From Aristolochia californica (Eukaryota > Streptophyta > Magnoliopsida > Piperales > Aristolochiaceae), in assembly GCA_029961685.1 (NCBI GenBank), contig JARWKL010000016.1:7332358-7396357 (forward strand): a stretch of DNA of 64,000 nt. Reading direction: 5' to 3'. How positions within the stretch are numbered: the stretch's first letter is position 1; each line of letters starts with the position of its first letter. A program made the position numbers and the translations under genes. A model generated the notes under the pieces. The model did not search any database and was not told where the DNA came from. It worked only from the letters and a program-made list of their open reading frames with translations. Positions 62,394-64,000 of this stretch are shown one piece after another.

Positions 62394-64000
62394 GTTTGGG
62401 ATATTCCACTAGTACAACCCCTAATAATAAGCTTGGTGGAATTTTATAGGAAATGGACTTGTAACTGATCCTAACATGCTTTAAATGTGGTGGATATGTA
62501 TGCCAGAAACAAGTTGAGGATGCAAGTGGACCTAATGATCCAAAAATTTCAAGGAGTGGAAAAAATCAAATTCTCAAGTGATAGGATATTTACTAGAGCC
62601 AAACAACCCACTTTTTGCCTATCCTTTAAAATCACAGATACTTTTCGGAACAATCTCTCTCAGCATTTGTGCATTTCCATCTTGGATTATCAAATTTTTT
62701 TTCAGATCCAAACTTGAGTTTTCACTCTCCCTTTTTTTCTCGTAAAAAAAAACGATATTAAGGCATAACAAAATGAAAATTTTAGAGTTCATTTATGCAA
62801 AAATAAAATTTAAAATTATTTCACGCACTAAGAAAGAGCTCCAAGGTTTTGTTATCCATGTTTGGGAGATTCCACTTGTACAACCCTTAATAATAAGCTT
62901 GGTGGAATTTTATAGGAAGGGGACTTGTAACTGATCCTAACATGCTTTAAATGTGGTGGATATGCATGCCAGAAACATGTTGTGGATGCAAGTAGACCTA
63001 ATGATCTAAAAATTTTGAGTAGAAAAAATCAAAGCTGAAGTGGGATGATATTTACTAGAGCCAAACAATACACTTTTTACCTATCCTTAAAAATCACAGA
63101 TACTTTTTGGAACCATCTCTCTCAGCATTTGTGCATTTCCATCTTCGATGCTCAAATTTGTTTTCGGATCCAAACTTGAGTTTTCACTCTCCCATTTTTT
63201 CTCGTAAACAAAAAAGATATTAAGGCATAACAAAATGAAAATTTTAGAGTTCATGTATGCAAAAAAAAAAAAATTGAAAATTATTTCATGCACTAAAAAT
63301 GAACTCCAAGGTTTTATTTTCCATGTTTGGGAAATTCCACTAGTACAACCCCTAATAATAAGCTTGGTGGAATTTTATAGGAAAGGGACTTGTAACTGAT
63401 CCTAACATGCTTTAAATGTGGTTGATATGCTTGGTAGAAAGATGTTGAGGTTGCAAGTGGGCCTAATGATTCAAAAATTTCAAGGAGTGGAAAAAATCAA
63501 ATTCTCAAGTGGTTGGATAGTGTCCAGAGCCGAACAACCCACTTTTTGCCTATCCTTAAAAATCACAGATACTATTTGGAACTATCACTCTCAGCATTTG
63601 TGCATTTCCTTCTTGGATGCTCAAATTTGTTTTCAGATCCAAACTTGAGCTTTCACTCTCCCATTTTTTTCACGTAAACAAAAAATATATTAAGGCATAA
63701 CAAAATGAAAATTTTAGAGTTCATGTATGCAAAAAAAAATTTGAAAATTATTTCACGCACGAAAAATGAACTCCAAGGTTTTGTTATCCATGTTTGGGAG
63801 ATTCCACGAGTACAAACCCTAATAATAAGTTTCGTGGAATTTTATAGGAAAGGAACTTGTAACTGAACCTAACATGCTTTAAATGTGGTGGATACGCATG
63901 CCAGAAACATGTTGAGGATACAAGTGGACCAAATGATCCAAAAATTTCAAAGAGTTGAAAAAATCAGATTCTCAAGTGGTTGGATATTTACCAGAGCCAA
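62394..64000. repeat. Array segment to the window edge
   Basis: Unit starts: 62394 (466), 62860 (465), 63325 (467) and 63792, which is cut at 209 bp by the window end. The unit at 62860 has a disturbed middle (aattttgagtagaaaa, gctgaagtgggatg). The array shows no sign of ending here. Confidence 0.88.

Larger units (their letters stand above)
1..64000. repeat. Satellite DNA array, about 465-bp monomer, about 144 head-to-tail units
   Basis: Every part of the window aligns to one monomer of about 465 bp. Landmarks by unit position, counting from gtttgggag: an actagt site near 15-20, ccccta near 25-30, aagctt or aagcta near 36-41, an atgcat/gcatgc palindrome cluster near 103-112, ttcacgtaaac near 344-354, and an A8-9 tract followed by TTT near 405-417. 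Spacing between successive starts is mostly 460-468 bp, with 464-467 commonest. All units point the same way and I found no inverted unit. The only non-satellite bases I see are two 21-bp telomere-like insertions. Arrays like this occupy centromeres, subtelomeres or heterochromatic knobs; which one applies cannot be told from the sequence. The family is not one I can name. Confidence 0.98.

Noticed and set aside
1..64000. CRISPR array
   Set aside because: The repeating unit is about 465 bp with no short repeat and unique spacer pattern. The whole unit repeats.
1..64000. LTR retrotransposon or Helitron origin still visible
   Set aside because: No long terminal repeats, primer-binding site, polypurine tract, polyprotein motifs or terminal hairpins stand out. 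An ancient origin cannot be excluded.
1..64000. CENP-B-box-like motif (ttcg....a..cggg)
   Set aside because: I saw no match to the essential bases in the common monomer, which contains almost no cggg.

Overview
The whole 64 kb window is one uninterrupted satellite DNA array. I see no protein-coding gene, tRNA, rRNA, CRISPR array or transposon. A monomer of about 465 bp (AT-rich, roughly one third G+C by eye) repeats head to tail on one strand. Taking each unit to begin at the motif gtttgggag, I count about 144 units, the first and last cut by the window edges. Most units are 460-468 bp. I do not recognise the family by name. Two short runs of the plant-type telomere heptamer CCCTAAA, the AT-rich monomer and the array size point to a land plant genome, probably a centromeric, pericentromeric or subtelomeric heterochromatin block. 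That placement is inference.

Layout. 1-3.2 kb: ordinary monomers with one adjacent duplicated pair. 3.2-16.4 kb: a three-unit (about 1.4 kb) pattern, inside which a 3.9 kb block is tandemly duplicated at near identity; each copy carries a (CCCTAAA)3 insertion and a 204-bp internally deleted monomer. 16.4-20 kb: monomers related to a block 20 kb downstream. 20-30 kb: an older, eroded pattern with about 5.1 kb and about 2.3 kb spacings. 30.3-34.8 kb: ordinary monomers, including the donor of a later copied insert. 34.8-46.2 kb: a clear higher-order repeat of 3.2-3.7 kb in three full copies plus a partial fourth, built from full and truncated monomers, with a gene-conversion patch in the third copy. 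46.2-53 kb: ordinary monomers with a local dimer. 53-55.7 kb: A-B dimers of 931 bp. 55.7-58.7 kb: a rearranged zone with a 516-bp insert copied from 25.6 kb upstream. 58.7-62.4 kb: an A-B-C-D-E pentamer of about 2.31 kb and a partial second copy. 62.4-64 kb: ordinary monomers.

No genes work together here. What the window records is how a satellite evolves: unequal crossing-over at matching positions in the monomer, deletions between short direct repeats inside the monomer, non-crossover conversion between neighbouring units, an out-of-register template switch, and telomere-repeat growth at a CCCCTAA seed that most monomers carry. Open reading frames of 60-145 codons recur because the monomer recurs. 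Indels that are not multiples of three break them freely, so I do not call them genes.
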